37,905 nt of DNA from Candidatus Buchananbacteria bacterium (GTDB taxonomy: Bacteria > Patescibacteriota > Patescibacteriia > 2-01-FULL-39-33): the NCBI GenBank assembly GCA_017992755.1, contig JAGONZ010000001.1:1-37905 (forward strand), in the 5' to 3' direction. The notes beneath the pieces are model-generated. The model had not been told where the DNA came from, did not search any database, and saw nothing but the letters and a program-made list of their open reading frames with translations. The translations under genes and the position numbers were made by a program. Shown here one piece after another: positions 21,680 to 33,808 of the stretch (the first letter of the stretch is position 1; each line of letters opens with the position of its first letter).

Positions 21680-22544
21680 TTCGGGGAGTTCCTTTCCGTT
21701 GTTTGGGTTTCGGGGCCTGGCGGAATGCTTCGTGCGTACTGATTCCCTTTCTCTTAGAATAGAGGTATAGGTACATCCTGCAGGTGCTGCAGATTGGTTC
21801 ACCGTTGGGACCGCGAGCCACGCTTATTCTTTTGCCGTTGCTCCACGTCGCATCGTTTTTAATTTCGCGGCCACACCAAGGTAAGACGCATTTTTCAGAA
21901 TCGTGCGGTGATGGCACGCGACCCGTTAGTGCTTCCAGCGCCCATTCTTGCCACGTTCTTTCAGCAAAGATGGGCAGTCGATACTTAACTCGCTTTAAGT
22001 ATTTTCTGCATGGCTTACAGACAAACAAATTCTCGCTGAGCTTATTGTTTTCGGTATCAAATGTTTCGCTCGAGCACCATGGCATGCAACAGGGAACGGC
22101 CATTGCCACGGGTTTGGGTATAAAGTTGCGCCACACACCCTTAGGCGGTAGCTGTGCAAATGCCTCGATCAGGCTAATGCCTTTTTCTTGTGACACTTCC
22201 AAGGCAGTTTGACGACATGTGTGACAGACTGGTTTGCCTCCGATGTATGTTCGCCCATGTTTGCCATCTTTGGTTTTACATCCCTCACCCGCTTTGAAAA
22301 TCACTGGGCAATTTTCACGAGCACACTTCGTTTCTATACGTGGCGGAACGCGATGGGGCAGGGGGACCTGAAATAATACTTCATGAACTTTCTTTCCCAT
22401 TTTCTTGGCCTGATTCCAAACGTGTTGATTGCAAGCTTTGCAGACTTCAACTTTGCCGACCTTTATGCTTGTTCCGTGAGAGGCTTTCCTTGTTGGACGA
22501 TTGCACCAAGGAGCCCCACATATCTGCGAATCTTTGGCAGTCAT
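21663..22544 (-). CDS. Protein of four tandem CX4C...CX2C zinc-ribbon repeats
   Basis: The 293-residue protein consists of four related units, each with a CX4C knuckle (three of four with Trp before the second Cys) and a later CX2C knuckle: Cys9/14 with 35/38, Cys74/79 with 107/110, Cys152/157 with 176/179, and Cys219/224 with 252/255. Each unit ends in a helix such as KGISLIEAFAQLP (122-134) or KGISTHEAFRQAP (266-278). The protein is basic, with no signal peptide. It probably binds zinc and perhaps nucleic acid, but I do not recognise the family. The ATG at 22544 has a strong AAAGGAG Shine-Dalgarno and a near-perfect promoter, and it is divergent from the TrmB-family gene. Confidence 0.8.
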   Translation of the reverse strand: MTAKDSQICGAPWCNRPTRKASHGTSIKVGKVEVCKACNQHVWNQAKKMGKKVHEVLFQVPLPHRVPPRIETKCARENCPVIFKAGEGCKTKDGKHGRTYIGGKPVCHTCRQTALEVSQEKGISLIEAFAQLPPKGVWRNFIPKPVAMAVPCCMPWCSSETFDTENNKLSENLFVCKPCRKYLKRVKYRLPIFAERTWQEWALEALTGRVPSPHDSEKCVLPWCGREIKNDATWSNGKRISVARGPNGEPICSTCRMYLYLYSKRKGISTHEAFRQAPKPKQRKGTPRNELTT

Positions 22545-22617
22545 TTATCACTCCTTTCAAGGTTGATATTGTTCAAAGAACAGTTCTGATCAAGAAGCTT
22601 TTGCATCTCGACAACAA

Positions 22618-22646
22618 AGTATACCGCTATTTTTTAAAAGTGTCAA
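22618..22646 (-). promoter_or_regulatory. Promoter of the zinc-ribbon gene
   Basis: On the minus strand a perfect TTGACA (22641-22646), 17 bases, and TATACT (22618-22623). The predicted leader is about 67 nt. Confidence 0.8.
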
Positions 22647-22707
22647 TATATCCGGCACTAAATTAAGCTAAATAATCCCGACATTTTCACATATAAATAG
22701 GTATGTA

Positions 22708-22736
22708 TTGACAATAGTAATTACTTCTGATATTAT
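22708..22736 (+). promoter_or_regulatory. Promoter of the TrmB-family gene
   Basis: A perfect TTGACA (22708-22713), 17 bases, and TATTAT (22731-22736). The -10 box forms the left end of an 18-bp palindrome. Confidence 0.8.
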
Positions 22737-22748
22737 ATTAATATAATA
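22731..22748. promoter_or_regulatory. Perfect AT palindrome, likely operator
   Basis: TATTATATTAATATAATA is a perfect 18-bp inverted repeat. It overlaps the -10 box and the predicted transcription start of the TrmB-family gene. A smaller GTCG/CGAC inverted repeat follows at 22752-22766. The position suits autorepression by the encoded regulator. Confidence 0.55.
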
Positions 22749-22788
22749 TACGTCGGAAAAAACGACATATGAACCAAACTGTTTCCCC

Positions 22789-23523
22789 ATGAAGCGTTAT
22801 ATAGATAATCTTCAACAACTCGGTTTGGGCGATAAAGAAGCCCGGCTCTATTTAGCTGCCTTGGAGCATGCTCCTGCTTCTGTCGTCACCCTGGCGAAGT
22901 ATTCAGGCGTTAAACGCGGCACAATTTACGAGTTTCTCGAGCAATTAGTTCAAAAGGGAATCATTGAGGTTGAAGTTTCGGGGAAGCGTCGATTGTATCG
23001 TGGCACTGACCCGAAGAATCTCAAGCGCTTAGTTGAGCGCCAGCAAGCTATTGTCGATGAGTTAATTCCTGACCTGTCTTTGTTATTGCCAACGATCAGC
23101 GCGAAGCCAAAAGTACGATTCTTTGAAGGAAAAGAGGGGATTTTATCGTTGTATGATGAAATCTTAGAATTACCCAGTGGATCAGAAGTTATTGGGTATG
23201 CCACATTTAACGGCGTATATGAAGTGTATTCTGAACACGCGATTCGTGATTACATTCGTCGGTGCGTCGCGGGCAAGATTACCCAACGGTTAATTATGCC
23301 AATAGACGATCGTGCCCAAGCTCATTCCAATGAATCTGAGTTGCGTGAGGTAAAAATGGTGCCATCCGACCAGTTTCCGATCAAAAACGAAATTAATATT
23401 TACCAGAACAAAGTTGCTATTGTTTCATTAGGGCAAGAAAAGATCGGGATGATTATCGAATCGGCTCAGGTAGCCGATACTCAGCGAGCCATATTTGAGC
23501 TATTATGGAGAAATCTAGAATAG
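22789..23523 (+). CDS. TrmB-family transcriptional regulator
   Basis: The 244-residue protein begins with a winged helix (QLGLGDKEARLYLAALEHAPASV through RGTIYEFLEQLVQKG, about 10-60) of the TrmB type. A helical linker (KNLKRLVERQQAIVDELIPDL) and a C-terminal regulatory domain follow (VRFFEGKEGILSLYDEIL, GYATFNGVYEVY, INIYQNKVAIVSL). TrmB proteins are best known in archaea as sugar-sensing repressors but occur in bacteria too. The effector cannot be read from sequence. Its own promoter is overlapped by a perfect palindrome, suggesting autoregulation. It lies 380 nt upstream of rpoB and divergent from the zinc-ribbon gene, so either could be a target. Confidence 0.85.
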   Translation: MKRYIDNLQQLGLGDKEARLYLAALEHAPASVVTLAKYSGVKRGTIYEFLEQLVQKGIIEVEVSGKRRLYRGTDPKNLKRLVERQQAIVDELIPDLSLLLPTISAKPKVRFFEGKEGILSLYDEILELPSGSEVIGYATFNGVYEVYSEHAIRDYIRRCVAGKITQRLIMPIDDRAQAHSNESELREVKMVPSDQFPIKNEINIYQNKVAIVSLGQEKIGMIIESAQVADTQRAIFELLWRNLE

Positions 23524-23640
23524 TTGTGGACAATCTGTGTATCACTGTTCGAATATGATCTCAATTTAGAAGATAATCAGCTACTAAGTTTAGGATCGGA
23601 TTTTAAATTATTTATCTAAGTTTAGATATAAAATAACAAT

Positions 23641-23669
23641 TTGACACACTAAATCTTTTCCTTTATACT
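23641..23669 (+). promoter_or_regulatory. rpoBC promoter P1
   Basis: A perfect TTGACA (23641-23646), 17 bases, and TATACT (23664-23669). The AT-rich 117 bases between the TrmB-family stop and this promoter hold nothing else I can identify. Confidence 0.75.
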
Positions 23670-23697
23670 AATGAGATCGTTTTTACCACCTGGTCAC

Positions 23698-23727
23698 TTG
23701 ACTTGGAGATAGCGATTCTGGTATTAT
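23698..23727 (+). promoter_or_regulatory. rpoBC promoter P2
   Basis: TTGACT (23698-23703), 18 bases, then TATTAT (23722-23727) preceded by an extended TGG. Transcripts from P2 would start near 23735. Confidence 0.65.
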
Positions 23728-23734
23728 AACCATA

Positions 23735-23903
23735 TTAGTTACAACTTACCTCGAATGAGGATAAGTCCCACTATATAAACTATTCAGCTTAAGTGGAGTG
23801 CGTTGTAACACAATTATAAATAACTGAAACTCATTTTACCGGTTTCTGATAGCTTGCTCACTGGAGCTGTTGTCGGAAATGACTGCAAAATGAGCGCTTT
23901 TTT
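23735..23903 (+). promoter_or_regulatory. Structured rpoB leader with attenuator-like 3' end
   Basis: The 170-nt leader has no open frame of note and no Shine-Dalgarno before rpoB. CTCATTTT (23830-23837) can pair with AAAATGAG (23887-23894). After that strand come CGC and six T residues directly against the rpoB ATG. This is the layout of a terminator or of a hairpin masking the start, so rpoBC may be attenuated or translationally controlled. Confidence 0.4.
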
Positions 23904-27131
<3,228 letters not shown>

Positions 27132-27138
27132 GCGCCAT

Positions 27139-30100
27139 ATGTACACCCAACCAGATACCAATCTCAATTTCAGTGCTATCAGACTGCGCTTAGCGTCGCC
27201 TGATGACATTCACGACTGGTCGCACGGTGAAGTCACCCGACCAGAAACCATTAACTACCGCACCCAGAAGCCAGAAAAAGATGGTTTGTTTTGCGAACGT
27301 ATTTTCGGACCAATCAAAGACTGGGAATGTTACTGTGGCAAATACAAAAAAGTTCGCTACAAAGGCATTGTCTGTGATAAGTGTGGCGTTGAAGTCACCC
27401 GCTCAATCGTCCGTCGCGAACGGATGGGTCACATTGATCTCGCCGCACCAGTATCACACATTTGGTTCTTGCGTGGCGTGCCCTCAAAAGTTGGTTTGGC
27501 GTTAGATATCTCATTGCAGTCACTTGAACGCGTGACGTATTTCGCTGATTTCATCATCACTTCAGTCAATGAAGACTTGAAGGTTGAAGCGGTCGGTCAA
27601 TTGAAAGCCGAGTACAAACAGTACCGCAACCAGATTGAATCAGAATTTGATCGCAAGATTGAAGCCGCCAAAGAGAACCCAGCCGAAGCTACTAAGCTTG
27701 AAGATTTGAAAGCGGAAAAAATTGCGGAATTGGAAACAACGCTCGCAACTGCTGAAACTGAACTCAAAGATTTGAAGCCGCTCAAGATTATTTCTGAGCA
27801 CAATTTCCACGACCTCTCAATGAAGTATGGTCACATCTTTGAAGCGGGGATTGGCGCTGAAGCCATCCGCGAACTCTTGACCCGCCTGGATCTCGAAGCA
27901 ACCGTCAAAGAATTAGAAAGCCAAATTGAAGAAGCGACAACACTAAAGCGCGATCGCTTGATTCGCCGGATGAAGTTTTTCAACCAACTGATCAAAAACG
28001 GCTTGCGCCCTGAATGGATGATTTTAAACGTCATTCCAGTCTTGCCACCTGATTTGCGCCCAATGGTGCCATTGGATGGTGGTCGTTTTGCGACTTCAGA
28101 TTTGAATGATTTGTATCGCCGAGTTATCAATCGCAACAACCGCTTGAAGCAATTACTCGAGCTCAACGCTCCGGAAGTTATTACGCGCAACGAAAAGCGC
28201 ATGCTCCAGGAAGCGGTCGATGCCTTGATCGATAACAATGCCCGTCATGGTAAGACGGTAGTGGCCTCAACTGGTCAGAAGCGCATGCTCAAGAGTATCG
28301 CCGATGTCCTCAAGGGTAAGCAAGGCCGTTTCCGTCAGAACTTGCTTGGTAAGCGTATCGATTATTCTGGTCGTTCAGTTATCGTTGTTGGTCCGTCATT
28401 GGCGCTTGACCAGTGTGGTATTCCAAAGATTATGGCGCTTGAACTGTTCAAGCCGTTTATTATTGCCAAGCTGATTCAGCGTGGTGTCGTTCATAACATC
28501 CGCAGTGCCAACCGCTACATCGAAGCCGGTCACGAAGATGTTTGGGATATGCTGGAAGAAGTGGTTAAAGACGCCTTCGTGCTCTTAAACCGCGCTCCGA
28601 CCCTGCATCGCTTGGGTATCCAGGCGTTCCGACCAATCTTGATCGAAGGTCGCGCCATTCAAGTTCATCCACTTGTCTGTACTGCCTTTAACGCCGATTT
28701 TGACGGTGATCAGATGGCGGTCCACGTACCGCTCACTGAAGGTGCTCGCACGGAAGCGCGCGACTTGATGCTTTCAACTCACAACTTACTCAAACCAGCT
28801 CATGGTCAACCAGTACTGACACCATCACAGGATATCGTGTGGGGTTGTTACTACTTAACCAACATGGTCGGCGATAAGATTAAGGGCGTCTATTCATCAC
28901 GCGACGAAGCGATTTTGGCCAAAGATAAGCATATTATCAATTACCAAGACCGGATTAAGATTTTGTACGCCAAAGGTCCTAAAGTTAAGCCGGTAATCAT
29001 TGAAACAACTCTCGGCCGGATCTTCTTTAACGAAGCGCTGTCTGACCAGTATGAATTTATCAACGAGCGTGTCGGCAAAAAGGATCTCAGCCGTATCCTC
29101 CAAGAAATTCTACACCGCTTTGGTCCAGAAGAAACAGTTGTTGTTCTTGACGCCCTCAAGGAACTTGGATTCAAGTATCTGACCTACTCGGCACAATCCC
29201 TCGGCGTTGCCGATTTGGTTGATGTTGTTGGTCGTGATGAGCTGATTGCTGAAGGTAATGCAGCTGTTGATCAAATCGAACAACAATTCCAAATGGGCTT
29301 GCTCACTGACGATGAACGTTACGACAAGATTAAGAAAGTCTGGGAAGGCATCAACAACAGTATTTTGAGCCGGGTCAAAACTTCACTCCCAGAATCGAAC
29401 CCAATTTTCACCATGATTGATTCGGGTGCCCGTGGTTCATGGGGTCAGCTCAGTCAGATGATAGGTATGAAAGGTTTGGTAGTTAACCCAGCCTACGAAA
29501 TTATTGAGCTGCCAATTAAATCCAACTTCAAAAAAGGATTTGATGTTCTTGAATACTTCATCTCGACTCACGGTGCCCGTAAAGGTTTGACTGATACGGC
29601 GTTGCGTACCGCTTCGGCTGGTTACTTAACTCGTCGTTTAGTAAACGTGACTCAAGACGCGGTTATCCGCGAAGCTGATTGTGGCGACAAGCAAGGCACG
29701 ATCATTACCCGTGAAGAAAGCGAATTGATGGGTGAGAAATTAGCTATTCGCTTAATGGGTCGTTATCTGGCCATCGATTTAGTTCATCCAAAAACTGAAA
29801 AAGTCCTGGTTGAGCGCGGTGAATTAATTACTGAGGAAATTTCGGCTAAACTCGAATCTGTTGATCTTAAAGAAGCCGCCATTCGTTCCGCACTGACCTG
29901 CCAGAGTCCTCGTGGCTTGTGCCAAAAGTGCTACGGCTACGACTTGGCCTACAATAAATTGGTTAAGACGGGTACTGCTGTCGGTGTGGTTGCTGCCCAA
30001 AGTGTCGGTGAACCGGGAACCCAGCTCACTATGCGTACCTTTCATACCGGTGGTGTGGCTTCAGAAAGCGATATTACCCAAGGTTTGCCGCGCGTTGAAG

Positions 30101-31005
30101 AAATCTTTGAAGTCCGCACACCAAAAGCGAAAGCGGTGGTGGCTGAAGTTTCTGGTGCGGTCAAAATTGTTTCTGGTCAGCGCGATGTCACTGACAGCAC
30201 CGGCAAGGTCCTGATGTCCACCAGTTCACGCGAAAAGATCATCCAGATTTCTCATCAAGAAGTGGTTGAAAAGAAAATTCCATTCCCAGCCAAGAAAGCT
30301 GAACTCGAATTTGCCGTTGAAGATGGTGACAAGGTGACCGTTGGTCAGGTCTTGTTTACCCATGATAAACAGCAAGTGACGAGCACGGTTGAAGGTACGG
30401 TTAAGATTGACCGCACGAGCTTGACCCTTAAGGGTGAAGAACTCGGCGTCCAAGAATACGTCGTGCCATCATCGAAGGGGATTTTGATCCAAGACGGCGA
30501 CGTCGTTGAGGCTGGTGATCAGCTCACTGAAGGCAGTCTCGACTTGCACCAAATCTTTAAGCTCAAAGGCCAAGAGTTTACGCAAAAATACATCATGCGT
30601 GAAATTCAGCACATCTATTCCTCACAAGGTCAGAAGCTCAACGATAAACACGTTGAAATTATCGCCCGTCAAATGTTCTCGAAAGTCTACATTACAGACG
30701 CTGGCGACAGTGACTTGATGCCAGGTGAAGTTGTTGAATACATGGATGTGTATACTGCCAACAAAGAACTGAAGAAGACCAGCAAGAAACTTGTTGAGTT
30801 TGAGCGCATGTTGCTCGGTATCACCAAGGTTTCACTGGCGGTACGCAGTTGGTTAGCCGCGGCGTCATTCCAAGAGACATCAAAAGTACTCATCAACGCT
30901 GCCATTAGTGGTAAGGTTGATGACCTCTCAGGTCTCAAAGAAAACATTATTATCGGTCGGTTGATTCCAGCTGGAACTGGATTCGATATCAACTCGAAGA
31001 AATAA
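27139..31005 (+). CDS. rpoC: RNA polymerase subunit beta'
   Basis: The 1288-residue largest subunit carries the active-site NADFDGDQ (518-525), whose three Asp residues hold the catalytic magnesium. The N-terminal zinc site is seen as CYCGKYKKVRYKGIVCDKC, and a second zinc site as CQSPRGLCQKCYGYDL. The bridge-helix/trigger-loop region includes GEPGTQLTMRTFHTGG. A charged coiled coil of about 70 residues follows the clamp head (around 150-220: QIESEFDRKIEAAKE and on). The ATG at 27139 lies 7 nt after rpoB; an upstream in-frame start inside rpoB is rejected because the protein family begins near FSAIRLRLASP. Confidence 0.98.
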   Translation: MYTQPDTNLNFSAIRLRLASPDDIHDWSHGEVTRPETINYRTQKPEKDGLFCERIFGPIKDWECYCGKYKKVRYKGIVCDKCGVEVTRSIVRRERMGHIDLAAPVSHIWFLRGVPSKVGLALDISLQSLERVTYFADFIITSVNEDLKVEAVGQLKAEYKQYRNQIESEFDRKIEAAKENPAEATKLEDLKAEKIAELETTLATAETELKDLKPLKIISEHNFHDLSMKYGHIFEAGIGAEAIRELLTRLDLEATVKELESQIEEATTLKRDRLIRRMKFFNQLIKNGLRPEWMILNVIPVLPPDLRPMVPLDGGRFATSDLNDLYRRVINRNNRLKQLLELNAPEVITRNEKRMLQEAVDALIDNNARHGKTVVASTGQKRMLKSIADVLKGKQGRFRQNLLGKRIDYSGRSVIVVGPSLALDQCGIPKIMALELFKPFIIAKLIQRGVVHNIRSANRYIEAGHEDVWDMLEEVVKDAFVLLNRAPTLHRLGIQAFRPILIEGRAIQVHPLVCTAFNADFDGDQMAVHVPLTEGARTEARDLMLSTHNLLKPAHGQPVLTPSQDIVWGCYYLTNMVGDKIKGVYSSRDEAILAKDKHIINYQDRIKILYAKGPKVKPVIIETTLGRIFFNEALSDQYEFINERVGKKDLSRILQEILHRFGPEETVVVLDALKELGFKYLTYSAQSLGVADLVDVVGRDELIAEGNAAVDQIEQQFQMGLLTDDERYDKIKKVWEGINNSILSRVKTSLPESNPIFTMIDSGARGSWGQLSQMIGMKGLVVNPAYEIIELPIKSNFKKGFDVLEYFISTHGARKGLTDTALRTASAGYLTRRLVNVTQDAVIREADCGDKQGTIITREESELMGEKLAIRLMGRYLAIDLVHPKTEKVLVERGELITEEISAKLESVDLKEAAIRSALTCQSPRGLCQKCYGYDLAYNKLVKTGTAVGVVAAQSVGEPGTQLTMRTFHTGGVASESDITQGLPRVEEIFEVRTPKAKAVVAEVSGAVKIVSGQRDVTDSTGKVLMSTSSREKIIQISHQEVVEKKIPFPAKKAELEFAVEDGDKVTVGQVLFTHDKQQVTSTVEGTVKIDRTSLTLKGEELGVQEYVVPSSKGILIQDGDVVEAGDQLTEGSLDLHQIFKLKGQEFTQKYIMREIQHIYSSQGQKLNDKHVEIIARQMFSKVYITDAGDSDLMPGEVVEYMDVYTANKELKKTSKKLVEFERMLLGITKVSLAVRSWLAAASFQETSKVLINAAISGKVDDLSGLKENIIIGRLIPAGTGFDINSKK

Positions 31006-31020
31006 TCGTCTTACAAATAA

Positions 31021-31047
31021 ACTCGTTCAGTTAATCACTGAGCGAGT
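31021..31047 (+). terminator. Intrinsic terminator after rpoC
   Basis: ACTCGTTCAGT (31021-31031) pairs with ACTGAGCGAGT, with one wobble, followed by TTTTTT. Confidence 0.85.
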
Positions 31048-31136
31048 TTTTTGTTTGTGCAAATAGTATGTAATCGGTAATTTGGAGTAATGAATCAAAT
31101 CTCGTTGTAATATAATCTTACTTATCCACAATTAAA

Positions 31137-31165
31137 TTGATGATGCTTGAAAAATATTGTATAAT
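31137..31165 (+). promoter_or_regulatory. Promoter of the surface-protein cluster
   Basis: TTGATG (31137-31142), 17 bases, and a perfect TATAAT (31160-31165). A second TATAAT (31111-31116) lacks a partner at the right distance. The transcript would start near 31172. Confidence 0.65.
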
Positions 31166-31202
31166 TAATGAGATTTATAGATTAAGTTGGTTTAGTAAAG
31201 CA

Positions 31203-31895
31203 ATGAAGGTATTACTGCAAAAAATTAAGCATCACAGCAGGGTTGTAGTGACTTCACTAATGATCCCGATGTTGCTTGTGGCCGCATTTCCGATTGTTGA
31301 GCCGTTAGTTGCTAGCGCCATTGAGGACCAGTTTACGATTAAGCAGACAATAACTGCGGAAATTTCTTTTCAAACTCCAGCTACAGATGTGGTCATGAGT
31401 GGCTCATTAGCTGGTATTACTGGTGGTACTTCAAATGGCGGCACCCAAGTCAACGTTCTGACCAACAACATCCTTGGGTATACCATGACGATTAAAGCTA
31501 GTTCATCACCAGCAATGCAGGGTGATACGCAAGGCGGTACAATTCCAGACTATACACCAGCAACTACTGGCGTCCCAGACGCAGCCTTCAGTGTCGCTGC
31601 TAATCAAGCTGAATTTGGGTATACTTTTGAAGCCTCCAGTACCTCTGATCTAGCACTAAAATTCAAAGATAACGGCTCCGGAACTTGTAACACGGGTTCA
31701 AGTGATACTGCTGATACCTGTTGGTATAGCTTAAGTACAGCTGCTACCAGTACAATCGTGAGCTCAGCCGCGACTGCGGCTTCAGGCTCAACCTCAACGA
31801 TTAAATTTCGCCTGACGATTAACGCCAATCCATCGCCAGCGATTCCTCAGGACACATATACGGCGACAACGACACTCACCGCCACCACTAATTAA
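31203..31895 (+). CDS. Secreted surface protein, WxL-like beta domain
   Basis: From the ATG at 31203 the protein is 230 residues. A positively charged start is followed by a hydrophobic signal sequence (VVVTSLMIPMLLVAAFPIV, cleavage probably after ASA near residue 39). The mature part is Thr/Ser/Ala-rich with only two Cys (CNTGSSDTADTCW), a possible disulphide. It shares the segment GITGGT-NGGT-V-VLTNN-GY-M-IK with the protein at 32988-33806, so the two are paralogues. The fold resembles WxL-type cell-surface domains, an impression strengthened by the DUF916-like gene 6 nt downstream. The longer open frame starting at 31137 overlaps the promoter and is rejected. Confidence 0.7.
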   Translation: MKVLLQKIKHHSRVVVTSLMIPMLLVAAFPIVEPLVASAIEDQFTIKQTITAEISFQTPATDVVMSGSLAGITGGTSNGGTQVNVLTNNILGYTMTIKASSSPAMQGDTQGGTIPDYTPATTGVPDAAFSVAANQAEFGYTFEASSTSDLALKFKDNGSGTCNTGSSDTADTCWYSLSTAATSTIVSSAATAASGSTSTIKFRLTINANPSPAIPQDTYTATTTLTATTN

Positions 31896-31901
31896 TTCCC
31901 C

Positions 31902-32918
31902 ATGCAACGTCTCTCTGTCCTGGTTGTTCTGAGCGTTATTCTGGGTTTGAGCATTGCCTCAACCACTCACGCGTACACCCTAGAGAAAATTGGGTTGGAT
32001 CCGGCGCGCCAGGATTTTGTAGTTGGGCCAGGTAAGGAAGAGGTTAAGCTGAATCCTGGTGAGTCAAAAACTGTTAACATCCTAGTGTCGAACCGAACCG
32101 GGAAAGACCAAGTATTCTCAATTGAAGTTGAAGATTTTTCCGGCTCAACTGATCCCAAAATCCCCGTAGTGTTATTGGGCGCTGATCGCGGTCCGTACTC
32201 ACTAAAGGACTACCTACATTTTGAAAACCCAACATTTAAGTTGCCTAATGGTACTCGAGCTATCGTGCCCGTGACAGTCACTGTTCCGGCAGATGCCGAA
32301 GCGGGTGGTTATTACGGGAGTGTTTTATTTTCGGTGACTCGCCAGCGCGACCCAAACTCTGATGCTGGGGCGCCGGTGGTGAGTCGTGTTGGCAGCTTAT
32401 TTTTTGTGACTGTCAATGGTCCAGTGAAAACCGAGGGCCAACTGGAAACCTTTGATACCATTGGCTCAAAACGTATTTTTATTTCAACTGGTAAAATTCC
32501 AGTGCAGTTGCTGTTTGCCAACACGGGCGCGATTCACTTAACTCCGTATGGTACGATCACCGTTAACAATATCTTGGGTGAACAAGTAGAGCAGGTGATC
32601 GTCGACCCGTGGTTTGTGATGCCAGGTAGTAAACGGGTACGAGAATTTGACCTCACTAATCAAGTTAGACTTGGCCGATATACTCTGACCGCAGAGATTA
32701 ATCGCGGGTATAATGACCAGGTTGATACGCAATCAGTGACAATCTGGGTATTGCCTTGGAAATTGATTCTAGGGGGCACCTTGCTAGTGCTGGTGTTTAT
32801 CTGGCTGGTTCGCAATTTCCGTTTTACCCGACGTGGCGGCCCAAGTGAAAGAAGCGCTTCACTTCAAAAACCATTCAGCCGCAAGCCAGCGGCGCGTCAA
32901 TCAAGAACTACTAAATAG
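31902..32918 (+). CDS. DUF916-like membrane-anchored surface protein
   Basis: The 338-residue protein has a signal peptide (1-24, ending THA), two Ig-like beta domains, one transmembrane helix near 287-308 (LILGGTLLVLVFIWLV) and a short basic cytoplasmic tail. VKLNPGESKTVNILVSNRTG and the VTVTVPADAEAGGYYGSVLFS segment are characteristic of the DUF916/WxL-interacting family, which in Firmicutes partners WxL proteins at the cell wall. It follows a WxL-like gene by 6 nt, as those partners do. I infer an anchor or assembly factor for the neighbouring secreted proteins. A terminator follows. Confidence 0.75.
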   Translation: MQRLSVLVVLSVILGLSIASTTHAYTLEKIGLDPARQDFVVGPGKEEVKLNPGESKTVNILVSNRTGKDQVFSIEVEDFSGSTDPKIPVVLLGADRGPYSLKDYLHFENPTFKLPNGTRAIVPVTVTVPADAEAGGYYGSVLFSVTRQRDPNSDAGAPVVSRVGSLFFVTVNGPVKTEGQLETFDTIGSKRIFISTGKIPVQLLFANTGAIHLTPYGTITVNNILGEQVEQVIVDPWFVMPGSKRVREFDLTNQVRLGRYTLTAEINRGYNDQVDTQSVTIWVLPWKLILGGTLLVLVFIWLVRNFRFTRRGGPSERSASLQKPFSRKPAARQSRTTK

Positions 32919-32929
32919 AAAAAAAACAT

Positions 32930-32957
32930 AGCGCTCGGTGATGAGCGCTCTGTTTTT
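32930..32957 (+). terminator. Intrinsic terminator within the surface cluster
   Basis: AGCGCTC (32930-32936) pairs with GAGCGCT (32943-32949), followed by CTGTTTTT. Confidence 0.75.
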
Positions 32958-32987
32958 AAGGCAGGACTACAAATATCATGTAGCCAC

Positions 32988-33806
32988 GTGAGTTTCAAAA
33001 AAATATTTAAAACCACAGGTCAGTATTTACAGACGGCGAAATCCTTGCCGCCGGCTTTTGTGGTTGCTGGTCTATTGTTGTTACTTTTCTCCCTAGTAGC
33101 CGTGGCAACCGTTAATGCCGCGGTCATGTCGAGCCCGAGTTATGAACTTGAAGCGGATTCAATCAATATCGGCGGCGACGAGCTGGCCAGTTCTTCGCAA
33201 TATCTTATCCAAGATACTGTTGGTGAAGCAGGTACGGGTGCGAGCACTGGCGGTGCGTACAGTATTGAAGCCGGCTATCGATCATCAATAGTCAACACTT
33301 TTATCTCAATGAGTGATTCCGGAGACTTTGAACTTTCCCCGCCGCTCGGCGGTATCACTGGCGGTACGGCCAACGGTTCGACTACGGTGTCAGTCTTAAC
33401 CAATAATCCATCAGGTTACGCTCTTTATATTAAAACGGAAACTACGCCAGCATTAACTTCGGATACTGATGAGATTAGTGACTATGTACCGGCTGGGGCG
33501 GTACCGGATTATAATTTCAGCATACCTTCAGCCGCGGCGGTATTTGGGTTCTCCCCCGAAGGCGCTGATATTGTGGCTGATTTTCTAGATGATGGCAATG
33601 ATTGCGGCGTCGGCAGTAGTGATGCTGTTGATCGTTGCTGGCAAGGATTGGATACTGTTGACCAATTGATTGCGTCACGTCCAACAAGTAATAATCCGAC
33701 TCCAAGTGAAACTGTAATTAAATTTCAGGTCGGTATCGACAGTGGTCGTAATCTAACGGCAGAGATTTATCGGGCCACAACAACGGTGACAGCGATTGAA
33801 TTATAG
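32988..33806 (+). CDS. Secreted surface protein, paralogue of the 31203 gene
   Basis: The 272-residue protein starts at a GTG and has an N-terminal signal/anchor (FVVAGLLLLLFSLVAVATV, about 24-42, then NAA). A short beta region (SYELEADSINIGGDELASSSQYLI) precedes the domain shared with the 31203 protein: GGITGGTANGSTTVSVLTNN, GYALYIKT, PDYNFSIPSAAAVFGFSPEG, and a paired Cys segment CGVGSSDAVDRCW. A TATCAT box 8 bases before the GTG suggests a leaderless start after the preceding terminator. Probably secreted and held at the surface with the neighbouring DUF916-like protein. Confidence 0.7.
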   Translation: MSFKKIFKTTGQYLQTAKSLPPAFVVAGLLLLLFSLVAVATVNAAVMSSPSYELEADSINIGGDELASSSQYLIQDTVGEAGTGASTGGAYSIEAGYRSSIVNTFISMSDSGDFELSPPLGGITGGTANGSTTVSVLTNNPSGYALYIKTETTPALTSDTDEISDYVPAGAVPDYNFSIPSAAAVFGFSPEGADIVADFLDDGNDCGVGSSDAVDRCWQGLDTVDQLIASRPTSNNPTPSETVIKFQVGIDSGRNLTAEIYRATTTVTAIEL

Positions 33807-33808
33807 GT

